Below the pieces are notes generated by a model that saw nothing but the letters and a program-made list of their open reading frames with translations, was not told where the DNA came from and ran no database searches. Positions 1-8,010 of a stretch of DNA of 34,513 bases are shown here, in pieces. Origin of the DNA: a virus; IMG/VR virus record IMGVR_UViG_3300005435_000038, positions 1 through 34,513 of that record, one strand, 5' to 3'. The first letter of the stretch is position 1, and every line of letters begins with the position of its first letter. The position numbers and the translations under genes were made by a program.

Positions 1-1
1 G

Positions 2-400
2 TTGTGGACACTGCCCATCGAATGGATGCAGTGGGCCCAGGGGGAACGACCGGACTGGACCTCGCTTGAAGTTGAGCGCGTAGCTCTAGTGTTCCGCGAT
101 CACTGGCACGGCAAGGCCGGTAAGGAAGCCCGCAAAACGGATTGGCTCGCGACATGGCGGAATTGGGTGCGCAACGAGCGCCGGCAGTACGCCGCCACAC
201 GCGATCCGACGTTAGCGGAAAGACGTGTAAAAAACATGGACATCCTCACCGGAAAGGTACGCGATGAGCGAACCGTTGAAGGCGTTGCCGAGCGAGTGGG
301 TAAGCCGGCTCTTCTCGCGATTCCAGGCGATCTACGGGAACAAGGCGGCGACGATGTGGGCGGATGCCGACCTCAACGAAGTGCGGTCGGTTTGGGCTGA
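2..400 (+). CDS. Phage replication protein, C-terminal part (5' partial)
   Basis: The frame is open to the left edge, so the N-terminus is missing. The TTG at position 2 should not be read as a proven start. Residues 1-60 match the end of DUF1376/O-like phage replication initiators: a Leu-Pro-x-Glu-Trp patch, a stretch giving FRDHWHGKAGKEARK, then DWLATWRNWVRNE. Such proteins bind the phage origin and recruit the helicase loader, which fits the loader-like gene that follows. The frame continues 137 bases into the next gene, so its last 45 or so residues share DNA with that gene. The family assignment is fairly safe. The exact C-terminus could be affected by a frameshift, which I cannot test. 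Confidence 0.65.
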   Translation: MWTLPIEWMQWAQGERPDWTSLEVERVALVFRDHWHGKAGKEARKTDWLATWRNWVRNERRQYAATRDPTLAERRVKNMDILTGKVRDERTVEGVAERVGKPALLAIPGDLREQGGDDVGGCRPQRSAVGLG

Positions 401-737
401 AAGTCTGGGTCGTTACGAGGCCGTTGACATCAAGCGCGCCTTGGAGACGATGGTCCTTGCCTACACCGATTATCCGCCGACGCTTCCTCAATTCGCGGCC
501 ATGTGCCGCGATGCACGGGCGATCCGCGGGCAGGGATTGCCAAAGATCGTGCATCGCTACGGAGGGCCAAGCCCGGAAGTTCTGGCGGCGATTCACGAAC
601 TCACTGCCGATCCCGTGAACCGCAAGCGCGACCCGAAGGATTGGGCGCGCAAGATCGTCAAGCGCGAGGCGGAGGGGGAGAAGGTCAACCTGTACTCACT
701 TGAATGCGCCCGCGAAGTCCTGGGAATCGGAGCGTGA
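264..737 (+). CDS. Replication protein P-like (helicase-loader candidate)
   Basis: 157 residues from an ATG preceded by GGAAAGG. The N-terminal third (LFSRFQAIYGNKAATMW, then a WAESLGRY segment) and the central PPTLPQFAAMCRD patch are typical of a phage family that follows O/DUF1376-type initiators and is often annotated as lambda P-like. The family role is to bring the host replicative helicase to the origin. No Walker motif is present, so this is not a DnaC-type ATPase. The C-terminal third is charged and rich in Lys/Arg/Glu. It overlaps the upstream gene extensively and ends 1 base before the next ATG. The gene is secure. Its role is inferred from position and partial family resemblance. 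Confidence 0.65.
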   Translation: MSEPLKALPSEWVSRLFSRFQAIYGNKAATMWADADLNEVRSVWAESLGRYEAVDIKRALETMVLAYTDYPPTLPQFAAMCRDARAIRGQGLPKIVHRYGGPSPEVLAAIHELTADPVNRKRDPKDWARKIVKREAEGEKVNLYSLECAREVLGIGA

Positions 738-738
738 C

Positions 739-1176
739 ATGCTCGCCATGCTTAGTCCCGCGATGAACGTCGGCGACGCCTTGGACAACTGGGCGCGCTG
801 GTGCCGTCGGGTATGGGACTGTTATCCAGGTTGCGCCACGAATTGGGACCTGATCCCGCAAGTCGAGTACAAGAATTGTCACCTGACCACACAGGAAAAG
901 CTCGAGGAGGCATTGGAGCATCAGGAGCCCAATGAGTTACAAGCTATGCAGGTCGAGCGCCTGGTGAACGCGCTGGCGAGCCCGCAGCGGGCAGCGTTGC
1001 GAGTGCACTGGGTGCTGATGCCGGAAGCGCAGCGGCATGGCATGAACCTGACGATCGAGCAATGGGATGAGCGGCGGGCACGCTTTGCCACACGCAGGGC
1101 CGGCTGGTATTTCAACCCGCTCACCTACCGCGAGGCGGTTGATGCCGCAATGAACGCGATCGAGGATTGCCTGTGA
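739..1176 (+). CDS. Phage protein of unknown function
   Basis: 145 residues. I chose ATG 739 over an in-frame TTG at 700 because 739 lies directly after the previous stop and has GGAATCGGAG about 7 bases upstream. It is rich in Trp and Arg. A central helix contains SPQRAALRVHWVLMPEAQ, and the C-terminus ends in an Arg-rich turn followed by YFNPLTYREAV. I do not recognise a defined domain. Its place just before the terminator that divides early from late genes is where late regulators are often found in lambdoid maps. That is position only and does not show antiterminator activity. Confidence 0.7.
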   Translation: MLAMLSPAMNVGDALDNWARWCRRVWDCYPGCATNWDLIPQVEYKNCHLTTQEKLEEALEHQEPNELQAMQVERLVNALASPQRAALRVHWVLMPEAQRHGMNLTIEQWDERRARFATRRAGWYFNPLTYREAVDAAMNAIEDCL

Positions 1177-1478
1177 GAGTCCCCAAGGGCGTGTTATGGG
1201 CTCTCGTTGAAGAGGCAAGGGCGTGCGGGATGGGTCCGGTGCACTTGGGCCGATTGCTCGGCTATAGCCGCTCGCACATGTCGAAGATCGCTGTAAGCAT
1301 GGGCATGGGGTCGAACTATCACGAATCTGCCGGTTCGGTGCGTTGGTCGGAAAAGCTGGTTGAACTGTTGCAGGCGGCGATGCAACACTGTCGTCCACTC
1401 GACGTTGTTGCGCACTGTCCTAGCTGTGGCAGAATTGTCGGCGGGATCGTGCGCCCGCAACAAACGCAAAGCCGCTAA
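1173..1478 (+). CDS. Small helix-turn-helix protein with a C-terminal CxxC
   Basis: 101 residues from GTG 1173, which overlaps the preceding stop as GTGA; a TTG at 1167 is also in frame. Residues 20-44 (GPVHLGRLLGYSRSHMSK) read as a compact helix-turn-helix with the Gly-Tyr-Ser turn common in phage regulators. Residues 82-86 give Cys-Pro-Ser-Cys-Gly, half a zinc ribbon with no clear second pair, although Cys73 lies nearby. It is the last gene before the intrinsic terminator at 1468, and its stop codon lies in that terminator's loop. A DNA-binding regulator of the early-to-late switch is plausible but unproven. Confidence 0.65.
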   Translation: MRVPKGVLWALVEEARACGMGPVHLGRLLGYSRSHMSKIAVSMGMGSNYHESAGSVRWSEKLVELLQAAMQHCRPLDVVAHCPSCGRIVGGIVRPQQTQSR

Positions 1479-1492
1479 GCTGCGGCTTTTTT
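1468..1492 (+). terminator. Rho-independent terminator closing the early operon
   Basis: An 8-bp stem AAAGCCGC/GCGGCTTT with a 6-base loop TAAGCT is followed by a continuous T run. The TAA stop of the preceding gene is in the loop, so a ribosome finishing that gene would sit on the hairpin. It separates the replication-side genes from the packaging and head genes and is a natural site for late antitermination. Confidence 0.85.
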
Positions 1493-1507
1493 ATTTGGAA
1501 ATCACCG

Positions 1508-1750
1508 ATGAAACTCACCGCCGCCAAACGCAAGAGCCTGCCGAAGTCAACCTTTGCCGGTCCTGACCGCAGCTACCCCATCCCCGACCGCAGCCATGCG
1601 ATTGCGGCCAAGTCGATGGCTTCGCGTTTCGCCTCGCCGAAGGTGAAAGCTCGTGTAGATGCCAAAGCCGACAAGGTCTTAGGCGAGAAGAAGCCGAAGA
1701 GCAAGAAGTCACTGCACGACAGCATGGGCTTCGGCGATTCCTACGAGTAA
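1508..1750 (+). CDS. Small basic phage protein (DUF6582-like)
   Basis: 80 residues, Lys/Ala/Ser-rich. The N-terminal segment LPKSTFAGPDRSYPIPDRSH followed by AIAAKSMASRF resembles the short DUF6582 motif (Leu-Pro-x-Ser-x-Phe-Ala ... Tyr-Pro-Ile-x-Asp-x-x-His-Ala). That motif recurs in many phage head or portal-associated proteins and its role is unclear. The C-terminal half is strongly basic (KADKVLGEKKPKSKK). It is the first gene after the terminator and stands just before the terminase genes, so it may be the first late gene. ATG 1508 has only a weak GGAA upstream. Confidence 0.7.
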   Translation: MKLTAAKRKSLPKSTFAGPDRSYPIPDRSHAIAAKSMASRFASPKVKARVDAKADKVLGEKKPKSKKSLHDSMGFGDSYE

Positions 1751-1772
1751 GTTGCTAACAAAGTAATAACAA

Positions 1773-2105
1773 ATGTTCCAACCAGGCGTTTCGGGCAACC
1801 CCAGCGGGCGCCCAAAGGAGAATAGTCAGGTCAAGGAGCTGGCGCGCGCCTGGACGGAGCAGGCTATTGCGACCCTCGCTTCGATCATGACGGACAGCGA
1901 GGCGAAGGGCAGCGAGCGCGTATCTGCGGCGACAGCACTCCTCGACCGCGCCTATGGCAAGCCGGCACAGGCCATCGTCGGCGATGCGAGTTTCGACCGC
2001 ATCATGATTGAGCAGATTCAGCGCGTGATCGTCGATCCGCGCAAGGAAACGCCGGTCAGTCTGTTGCCCGCTCCAGGACCGGGTCAAGTCGCGGTCGCAA
2101 GCTGA
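1773..2105 (+). CDS. DUF5681 protein, candidate small terminase subunit
   Basis: 110 residues. The N-terminus (FQPGVSGNPSGRPKE) is the hallmark DUF5681 motif, a short basic Gly/Pro/Arg segment found at the start of many phage DNA-packaging proteins. A helical region follows (residues 20-70, AIATLASIMTDSEAKGSERVSAATALLDRAYGKP). This fits the pattern of small terminase-like proteins that recognise phage DNA and deliver it to the motor. The TTG start of the large terminase follows the stop with no gap. No classical helix-turn-helix is obvious, so the subunit assignment rests on the motif and position. Confidence 0.75.
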   Translation: MFQPGVSGNPSGRPKENSQVKELARAWTEQAIATLASIMTDSEAKGSERVSAATALLDRAYGKPAQAIVGDASFDRIMIEQIQRVIVDPRKETPVSLLPAPGPGQVAVAS

Positions 2106-3311
2106 TTGAACCTTCGCATCGAGACGCCGCGGGTATTCGTCCCGCTGCTCGATCCCGCTCGCTACAAAGGCGCCCACGGCGGTAGAGGCTCTGGCAAGTC
2201 GCATTTCTTCGCCGAGCTCGCCATCGAGGAATCGATCCGGCAGAAGACGGACATTGTCTGTATCCGCGAGGTCCAGCAGTCCTTGGCGCAGTCGGTCAAG
2301 AAGCTGCTCGAGGTCAAGATTGCAGCGCTCAACCTCGGCTCGCGCTTCGACATCCGGCAAACCGAGATTCGCTCCGACCTCGGCGGCCTGATCATCTTTC
2401 AAGGGATGCAAAACCACACCGCGGAGTCGATCAAGAGCCTGGAAGGTTATGACCGCGCGTGGGTGGAAGAAGCGCAGTCCCTAAGTCAGCGCAGCTTGGA
2501 CCTGCTCAGACCGACCATCCGCAAGGAAGGCTCGGAACTGTGGTTCAGCTGGAATCCGAACCAGCCCGGCGACCCTGTCGACGCGTTGCTTCGGACCGAT
2601 CCGCCGCCGGATGCGATCGTCGTGCATGCGAACTATCGGGATAACCCGTGGTTTCCCGATGTGCTCCAGACGGAAATGGAGTACGACCGGCGACGGGACC
2701 CGGAGAAGTACGCCCACGTGTGGCTCGGTGATTACGAGACCCACTCCGAAGCCCGCGTGTTTAAGAACTGGACGGTGGAAGAGTTCGAGCGACCCAAGGG
2801 AACCGTGTTCAGGCTCGGGGCCGACTGGGGCTACGCAATAGACCCGTCCGTCCTGATCCGCTGCTCGATCGACGGCAAGCGCCTGTACGTGGATTACGAG
2901 GCGTACATGGTCGGCTGCGAGATCACCAACCTGCCGGACCTGTTCGATCGCGTTCCCGATGCCCGCAAGTGGTTCATCACCGCCGATTCCGCGAGACCGG
3001 AGACGATCAGCCACATGCAGAAGAACGGCTTCCCCCGGATCAACGCGGCGATCAAGGGGCCCCGCAGCATTGAGGAAGGCGTGGCGTTCCTCCAGTCCTT
3101 TGACATCGTCGTGCATCCCAGGTGTCAGCACGTCCGGGACGAATTGGCCCTGTATCGCTACAAGACCGATCCCTTGACGGGCAAAGTCCTGCCCTTGCTG
3201 GAGGACAAGCACAACCACTGCATCGACTCCCTGCGCTATGCCTGTGAAGGGGTACGCAAGGCCGGCAAACCGCATGAAAAACTCAAATATCCCAAACTGA
3301 CCTGCGCATGA
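2106..3311 (+). CDS. terL: Terminase large subunit (PBSX/XtmB type)
   Basis: 401 residues from TTG 2106, directly after the previous stop. It is the ATPase-nuclease motor that packages DNA into the prohead. The Walker A motif GGRGSGKS is at residues 25-32. A Walker B-like DRAWVEEAQ is at 116-124, with the catalytic Glu pair at the end. The coupling segment WFSWNPN is near 146-152. The C-terminal RNase H-like nuclease shows LGADWGY (Asp240), ITADSA (Asp294) and DKHNHCIDSLRYA (Asp374) as probable metal ligands. Length and order are normal for the PBSX branch. It overlaps the portal gene by 4 bases (ATGA), so translation is probably coupled. Confidence 0.95.
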   Translation: MNLRIETPRVFVPLLDPARYKGAHGGRGSGKSHFFAELAIEESIRQKTDIVCIREVQQSLAQSVKKLLEVKIAALNLGSRFDIRQTEIRSDLGGLIIFQGMQNHTAESIKSLEGYDRAWVEEAQSLSQRSLDLLRPTIRKEGSELWFSWNPNQPGDPVDALLRTDPPPDAIVVHANYRDNPWFPDVLQTEMEYDRRRDPEKYAHVWLGDYETHSEARVFKNWTVEEFERPKGTVFRLGADWGYAIDPSVLIRCSIDGKRLYVDYEAYMVGCEITNLPDLFDRVPDARKWFITADSARPETISHMQKNGFPRINAAIKGPRSIEEGVAFLQSFDIVVHPRCQHVRDELALYRYKTDPLTGKVLPLLEDKHNHCIDSLRYACEGVRKAGKPHEKLKYPKLTCA

Positions 3312-5488
3312 TCACCGAAGACGGCCTCAAGGCGCTTCTCGATTCGGAAATCAGCAACGCGCTCGGCTACATCGGCAAGCTGTCAGCGCAGCGGCAAAAA
3401 GCGCTCTGGTACTACCACGGTGAAGCGAAGCTCGAACTCGCGCCCCCGGAAGTCGATGGCCGATCGTCCGTGGTATCGACGGACGTATCCGATGTCGTCG
3501 AGTGGATCATGCCCGCGCTGTGCAAGATGTTTGCCGGCGGCGATGACGCGGTCAAGTTCGAGGCGCAGAACGAAGAGGATGTGCCCGGGGCAGACCAGGC
3601 GACGGCGTATTGCAATTACGTGTTCTATCGGCAGAATCCGGGCTTTACCATCCTGCACAACTGGTTCAAGGATGCGCTGATCGAGAAGTGCGGCATCCTC
3701 AAGGTGTGGTGGGACGCCCACGAAGACGTAGCCCGCGAGGAATACGCGGGGCTGACTGGGGACGAATTGTCCCTGATGCTCCAGGACAGGACGGTTGAGG
3801 TCATCGAGCAGCGCAGTTACGACGATCCCAACGCGCCGCCCATGCCTCCGGGAATGGCGCCTGGAATTGGCCTTGCGGGGATGCCGCCATTCCCGCAGTT
3901 ATGGGATGTCACGGTCAAGCGGACCAAGCAGGCGCAGCAGGCCCGGGTAGAAAACGTGCCGCCCGAGGAATTCCTGATTTCGCGCATGGCGCGCACGATG
4001 CAGGAGCCATTCTTCGTCGCTCACCGAGTCAGGAAGACGGCCTCTGATTTGAAGGCGATGGGCTATTCGCAAGCGCAGATCGACGCTTGCACCTCCGATG
4101 ATGCCTTGGGCCAGTTGAATCAGGAAGCCATCGAGCGGGCTGAATTCGACGACGATACCGCGACCTTCCGCCAGGACGAGGGCGAAGATCGTTCGAGGCG
4201 CGTCATCTGGCTGCACGAGTGTTACATCAACGTCGATTTCGACAATGATGGCATTGCCGAGTTAAGACGTGTCGTCAAGTGCGGCACAGAAATACTCGAA
4301 AACGAGCCGATCGACGAACACCCGTTCTGCCTGATCACGCCGATCATGATGCCCCACCGGGTCATCGGTCTGTCGCTGGCCGACATCCTGTTCGACATCC
4401 AGCGCATCAAGACGAGCGTCTGGCGCCAGTACCTCGACAGCCTGGCGCTGTCGACGGCTCCGCGGATGTACGTCGACACGACGAAGAACGTCAATCTCGA
4501 CGATCTTCTGCTTTCGCGGCCCGGTGGGGTCGTCCGCGGCGACGGCCCTGACGGTGTCACGCCGCTGGTCGTTCCCAACGTCGGCCGCGATGCCCTGGAA
4601 GGACTTCAAGTCCTCGACGATCTGCGCGAAAACCGCAGCGGCGTGACCAAGTACAACCAAGGTACAGACTCCCAGTCGCTGAACAAGACTGCGACCGGCG
4701 TCAACGCCATCATGCAGGCGTCGAATCAGCGGATCGAGTTGATCGGTCGCGTATTCGCGGAGACCGGCGTTACCGACCTGTTCCGCAAGATCATGAAGCT
4801 GGCGCAGCAGAACGCGCAGCAGTCCGTCATCTTGAGGTTGAACAATAAGTTCGTTCCGGTCGATCCAAGAGAGTGGAAGACCAGCTTCGACGTGACCATC
4901 AACGTCGGACTCGGAACCGGCAACAAGGATCAGATCATGCAGCACATGATGCTGATCATTCAGGCGCAGCAAAACGCGTTGCCCTTGGGTATTGCCACGC
5001 CGAAGGGCATGTATGAGGCCCTGTCGGAACTGACTAGAGCAGCCGGTTTCAAGGACGTTTCCCGTTTCTGGAGCGACCCGAGCCAGCCGAAAGACCCGAA
5101 CGATCCGGGCCAGCACGTACCGCAAAGTCCCCCCCCGGAGATTATGAAGGCGCAGATTCAGGCGCAGTCGGATCAGGCGATTGCCCAGCAGAAGCTACAG
5201 GCAGAAGGCCAGATGGCGCAGGCGAAGGTGCAAGCGGACCAGATGGTGCAGGCTGCGCGCACGCAGGCCGATACGCAGATTCAGCAGCAGAAGATTCAAT
5301 CCGACGCGCAGCTTGAACTTGCCAAGCACGAAATGGCGCTCAAGTTTGATGACTTGAGGCACAGCCGCGAGCAGATGACGCAGATCGAGATTGCCAAGAT
5401 CAAGGCTGCCGCTCAAGTGCAGGCGGCGGATATCACGGCCAGCAAGCAGCAGGCGAATTCGCTCTATCCGCAGGAAATGGCGCAGTGA
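3308..5488 (+). CDS. Portal protein (P22 type)
   Basis: 726 residues. The dodecameric portal forms the DNA entry and exit channel and anchors the short tail. The N-terminal region (GKLSAQRQKALWYYHGE, then SVVSTDVSDVVEWIMPALCKMF) and the central SLADILFDIQRIKTSVWRQYLD segment match large P22-like portals of podoviruses, which usually run 650-750 residues. Residues 600-720 are rich in Gln/Ala/Lys and repeat QAQ/QAD heptad-like patterns, giving a long predicted C-terminal coiled coil like the barrel helix of P22 portal. It begins inside the terminase stop (ATGA) and ends overlapping the next GTG. A Pro/Gly/Met-rich insertion lies near residues 175-198. Confidence 0.92.
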   Translation: MITEDGLKALLDSEISNALGYIGKLSAQRQKALWYYHGEAKLELAPPEVDGRSSVVSTDVSDVVEWIMPALCKMFAGGDDAVKFEAQNEEDVPGADQATAYCNYVFYRQNPGFTILHNWFKDALIEKCGILKVWWDAHEDVAREEYAGLTGDELSLMLQDRTVEVIEQRSYDDPNAPPMPPGMAPGIGLAGMPPFPQLWDVTVKRTKQAQQARVENVPPEEFLISRMARTMQEPFFVAHRVRKTASDLKAMGYSQAQIDACTSDDALGQLNQEAIERAEFDDDTATFRQDEGEDRSRRVIWLHECYINVDFDNDGIAELRRVVKCGTEILENEPIDEHPFCLITPIMMPHRVIGLSLADILFDIQRIKTSVWRQYLDSLALSTAPRMYVDTTKNVNLDDLLLSRPGGVVRGDGPDGVTPLVVPNVGRDALEGLQVLDDLRENRSGVTKYNQGTDSQSLNKTATGVNAIMQASNQRIELIGRVFAETGVTDLFRKIMKLAQQNAQQSVILRLNNKFVPVDPREWKTSFDVTINVGLGTGNKDQIMQHMMLIIQAQQNALPLGIATPKGMYEALSELTRAAGFKDVSRFWSDPSQPKDPNDPGQHVPQSPPPEIMKAQIQAQSDQAIAQQKLQAEGQMAQAKVQADQMVQAARTQADTQIQQQKIQSDAQLELAKHEMALKFDDLRHSREQMTQIEIAKIKAAAQVQAADITASKQQANSLYPQEMAQ

Positions 5489-5802
5489 GCGAGGACCGTC
5501 TGTTCGAGGAACTGGTGCAGGGTCAGCATGCGCGCGAACTGCTCGACAACCCGGTGTTTCAGGAAATATGGACGAATCTCGAGCAACAGATCGTCAAGGA
5601 GCTCAAGCGCTCCAGCCCAAGAGACGCGGACGGCCGCGAAAAAGCCATCCTGATGCTGCAATTGCTGGAGAAGCTGAAAAGCATGATTCAGCAGAGCATC
5701 GACACCGGGAAAATGGCGTCGCTGGAGATCACGCGCAAGCAGACGCTGCTCGACCAGGCGAAGCAATGGATTGGCAGGGATGGCTTGATCAGATCGAACT
5801 GA
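5485..5802 (+). CDS. Small phage protein following portal, unknown function
   Basis: 105 residues from GTG 5485, overlapping the portal stop (GTGA). It is almost entirely predicted helical and charged (FEELVQGQHARELLDN; LEQQIVKELKRSS; AILMLQLLEKLKSMIQQS), with no Cys and no membrane segment. Its place between portal and scaffold suggests a head-assembly helper, but I recognise no family. Its last 37 bases overlap the next gene in another frame. Confidence 0.75.
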   Translation: MSEDRLFEELVQGQHARELLDNPVFQEIWTNLEQQIVKELKRSSPRDADGREKAILMLQLLEKLKSMIQQSIDTGKMASLEITRKQTLLDQAKQWIGRDGLIRSN

Positions 5803-6029
5803 TCGAGAAGGCCCATCCCGACAAACGCATCGTGTCGGTATCGATTCCAGGCGGTCTGCCAGTCCAGGCCCGCAACGTTCCGAATCGGCTGTATCGCGGC
5901 AATATCCCGTTGGACAACGCCACGGTCGCCGATATGCGCGAAGGCGTCTACGGCGCCTTTCGCGTGGCTGCGGGACCGTTTCAAGTTCGCTTCAACACCG
6001 GCGATGTAATTCCCGCGCAACGCGGGTAA
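5766..6029 (+). CDS. Small phage protein, unknown function
   Basis: 87 residues from ATG 5766 (starts MDWQGWLDQIELIEKAHP). The same frame stays open upstream to 5391, but that part is a shadow of the portal and the preceding gene. The product looks beta-rich after residue 20 (RIVSVSIPGGLPVQARNVPN, then RLYRGNIPLDNATVADMREG) and ends in a compact Gly-rich tail. Its last codons form a perfect 6-bp hairpin with a 3-base loop (6012-6026, CCCGCG/CGCGGG) just before the stop, without a T tract. No family recognised; a head-associated role is inferred only from position. Confidence 0.6.
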   Translation: MDWQGWLDQIELIEKAHPDKRIVSVSIPGGLPVQARNVPNRLYRGNIPLDNATVADMREGVYGAFRVAAGPFQVRFNTGDVIPAQRG

Positions 6030-6035
6030 CCGCCA

Positions 6036-6049
6036 ACGTCGTGAGACGT
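6036..6049 (+). promoter_or_regulatory. GTGA-tetraloop hairpin in scaffold-gene leader
   Basis: Perfect 5-bp stem ACGTC/GACGT closed by a GTGA (GNRA-class) loop, in the 68-base leader of the scaffold gene. The same design with changed but still complementary stems recurs at 7024-7037 and 9685-9698. Confidence 0.6.
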
Positions 6050-6078
6050 AGGCAAGCGGCGCGGTCCCTATGACGCGC

Positions 6079-6095
6079 CGTTCCTTTAGGGAACG
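6079..6095 (+). promoter_or_regulatory. Hairpin covering the scaffold-gene ribosome-binding site
   Basis: The stem CGTTCC/GGAACG with loop TTTAG includes the AGGGAA Shine-Dalgarno sequence that lies about 5 bases before ATG 6098. In the folded state the site would be masked, which could lower or regulate scaffold synthesis. Seen in sequence; the effect is inferred. Confidence 0.5.
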
Positions 6096-6097
6096 TC

Positions 6098-7024
6098 ATG
6101 CCCGAAGAACGCGCAAGCGAATCGGTAGAAATCATTGATGAAGTAGAGCCGGGCGACCTGGAGAAACTGACCGGGCTGCTCGACGAAGAAGGCAATCTTC
6201 CGGGCGTCGAAGAGGACGCGGAACCGCAGGCGCAAAAGACCGCAACTGAAACTCCAGCACCGACCGAGCCGGACTCGCCAGAGCAAACCGCCGAAGTCGA
6301 GTACGACGGCAAGAAATACGCCGTCCCCGCGGAGTTGAAGGACGCGTTTTTGCGCCAGTCCGACTACACGCGCAAGACTACCGAAGTCGCGCAAATGCGT
6401 GCCGCTGCAGAGCAGGAACGGCAGGCCGTCGCGAAACTCGCGCAGGAAGCGCAGCAGTACGTCGGCCACTATGCGGCGATTCAGCAGATCGACCAGCAAT
6501 TGCAACAGTTGCAAAAGGTCGACTGGAATCATCTGGCACAAGCGGACCCGCTGCAAAACCTGCAACTGCGTCAGACGTGGACCGAACTCACCAACGCTCG
6601 CCAAGGCATGCTCCAGCAACTGGATCAGGCCCGGCAGAAAGCGCAGGTCGAGCAAGTCCAGTCGGTGCAGCAGCAACTTGCCAAGGGCCATGAAGTGCTG
6701 GCGAAGGACATCCAGAATTGGGGACCGGAACTGCAAACGGCGCTGATGTCTACGGCTGCCAGCTACGGCTATCGCCCGGAAGAATTAGCCTCCGTCACCG
6801 ATCCCAGGGCCATCAAGCTGTTGCACAAGGCGTACTTGTACGACAAGTCGCAGCAGCAGAAGACGGTGGCCGAAAAGCAAGTCAGGCAAGCGCCGCCCAA
6901 GGTTGTGCGGCCCCAGGTCTCGCAAGAGCCGGGAATACCGCGTAACGATGCGTTGTCGCGTCTCCGCAGAAGCGGCAAGGACGACGACGCGGTAGCAGCG
7001 CTTAAAAACTTAGGACTCGACTAA
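6098..7024 (+). CDS. Capsid scaffolding protein
   Basis: 308 residues, placed directly before the major capsid gene as scaffolds are. The first 70 residues are acidic and disordered-looking. A short folded patch follows (VEYDGKKYAVPAELKDAFLR, then QSDYTRKTTEVAQMR), a motif common at this point in scaffold-like phage proteins. Residues 100-210 are a long Gln/Ala-rich coiled coil. The C-terminus carries a basic segment (DALSRLRRSGKDDDAV) that ends in an amphipathic helix, the usual place for capsid contact in scaffolds. No protease motif is visible, so capsid maturation by a phage protease is not supported here. The start is set by AGGGAA upstream of ATG 6098. Confidence 0.85.
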   Translation: MPEERASESVEIIDEVEPGDLEKLTGLLDEEGNLPGVEEDAEPQAQKTATETPAPTEPDSPEQTAEVEYDGKKYAVPAELKDAFLRQSDYTRKTTEVAQMRAAAEQERQAVAKLAQEAQQYVGHYAAIQQIDQQLQQLQKVDWNHLAQADPLQNLQLRQTWTELTNARQGMLQQLDQARQKAQVEQVQSVQQQLAKGHEVLAKDIQNWGPELQTALMSTAASYGYRPEELASVTDPRAIKLLHKAYLYDKSQQQKTVAEKQVRQAPPKVVRPQVSQEPGIPRNDALSRLRRSGKDDDAVAALKNLGLD

Positions 7025-7037
7025 CGCCGTGAGGCGT
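7024..7037 (+). promoter_or_regulatory. GTGA-tetraloop hairpin in capsid-gene leader
   Basis: Perfect stem ACGCC/GGCGT with a GTGA loop. It begins on the last base of the scaffold stop codon and ends 2-3 bases before the AAGGA ribosome-binding site of the capsid gene (ATG 7049). The position suits a stem that protects mRNA 5' ends or tunes translation. Confidence 0.6.
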
Positions 7038-7048
7038 CAAGGACCATC

Positions 7049-7990
7049 ATGACCATCGTTGCCAATACGTTCACGGCCTACAGTGCCATCGGCATCCGTG
7101 AGCAGCTGTCGGACATCATCTACAACATCGCGCCGACACAGACTCCGTTCCTCAACATGTGCAAGAAGGGGAAGGCTGCCAACATCCTGTTCGAGTGGCA
7201 GAAAGACACCCTCGACGCCGCGGCCAACAACGCACAGCTGGAAGGCGATGACATTTCGTCCTTCGCTGCGGTTACCCCGACGGTGCGCGTCAACAACCGC
7301 ACGCAGATTTCGTACAAGACGATCGTCCTGTCGGCGACGGAACAAGCCGTCACCAAGGCCGGCCGCAAGGATGAAATCGCGTACCAGATCATGCTGAAGG
7401 GCAAGGCCCTCAAGCGCGACATGGAAACGGCGCTGACGCAGAACACGACGGCGGTGACGGGTTCCACCACGGTTGCCCGGCAGACGCGCGGACTCGAAGG
7501 CTGGGTGGGGGGCACGAACAGCAATCTCGGCGCCTCGGGTGTTGCTGCGGCACCGTCCACCAACACGGCACCGACGGACGGGACGCAACGCACCTTCACC
7601 GAAGCGCTGCTCAAGGACTGCTGGCAGAAGACGTACACCTCCGGCGGTAACCCCGACACGCTGATGGTGGGTCCGACGCAGAAGCAGACGGTGTCGACCT
7701 TCACCGGCAATGCGACGCGTTTCGACAAGTCGGAGGACGCCAAGCTGTACGCGGCGATTTCCGTCTACGTCGGCGACTTCGGCGAAATCAAGGTGGTTCC
7801 GAACCGCTTCCAGCGCAACCGCACGGCGTTCCTGCTGGAATCGGACAAGTGGGCGTGCAACTACCTGCGCCAGTTCCAGGTCGAGCCGCTGGCGAAAACC
7901 GGCGACGCGGAAAAGCGTTTGCTGGTGGTCGAGTACGGCTTGCAGTCGATGGAAGAAGCCGCATCCGGCGCCATCCGCGACCTTCTGTAG
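7049..7990 (+). CDS. Major capsid protein (DUF5309/SU10 type)
   Basis: 313 residues, a normal length for the SU10-like HK97-fold capsid family. The N-terminal pattern IREQLSDIIYNIAPTQTPFL is characteristic of DUF5309, as are FEWQKDTLDAAANNAQLEGDD and NRTQISYKTIVLSATEQAV. The central Gly/Thr-rich loop (RGLEGWVGGTNSN) and the late patch KVVPNRFQRNRTAFLLE complete the family signature. It forms the icosahedral shell. It has AAGGA upstream and is followed by a strong terminator, as expected for the most abundant protein. Confidence 0.93.
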   Translation: MTIVANTFTAYSAIGIREQLSDIIYNIAPTQTPFLNMCKKGKAANILFEWQKDTLDAAANNAQLEGDDISSFAAVTPTVRVNNRTQISYKTIVLSATEQAVTKAGRKDEIAYQIMLKGKALKRDMETALTQNTTAVTGSTTVARQTRGLEGWVGGTNSNLGASGVAAAPSTNTAPTDGTQRTFTEALLKDCWQKTYTSGGNPDTLMVGPTQKQTVSTFTGNATRFDKSEDAKLYAAISVYVGDFGEIKVVPNRFQRNRTAFLLESDKWACNYLRQFQVEPLAKTGDAEKRLLVVEYGLQSMEEAASGAIRDLL

Positions 7991-8010
7991 CCTTTTCGTA
8001 ACTTCACTCC

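Noticed and set aside
4262-5125. 287-residue leftward open frame in portal gene
   Set aside because: Antisense of a well-supported portal; composition and lack of ribosome site indicate a shadow.
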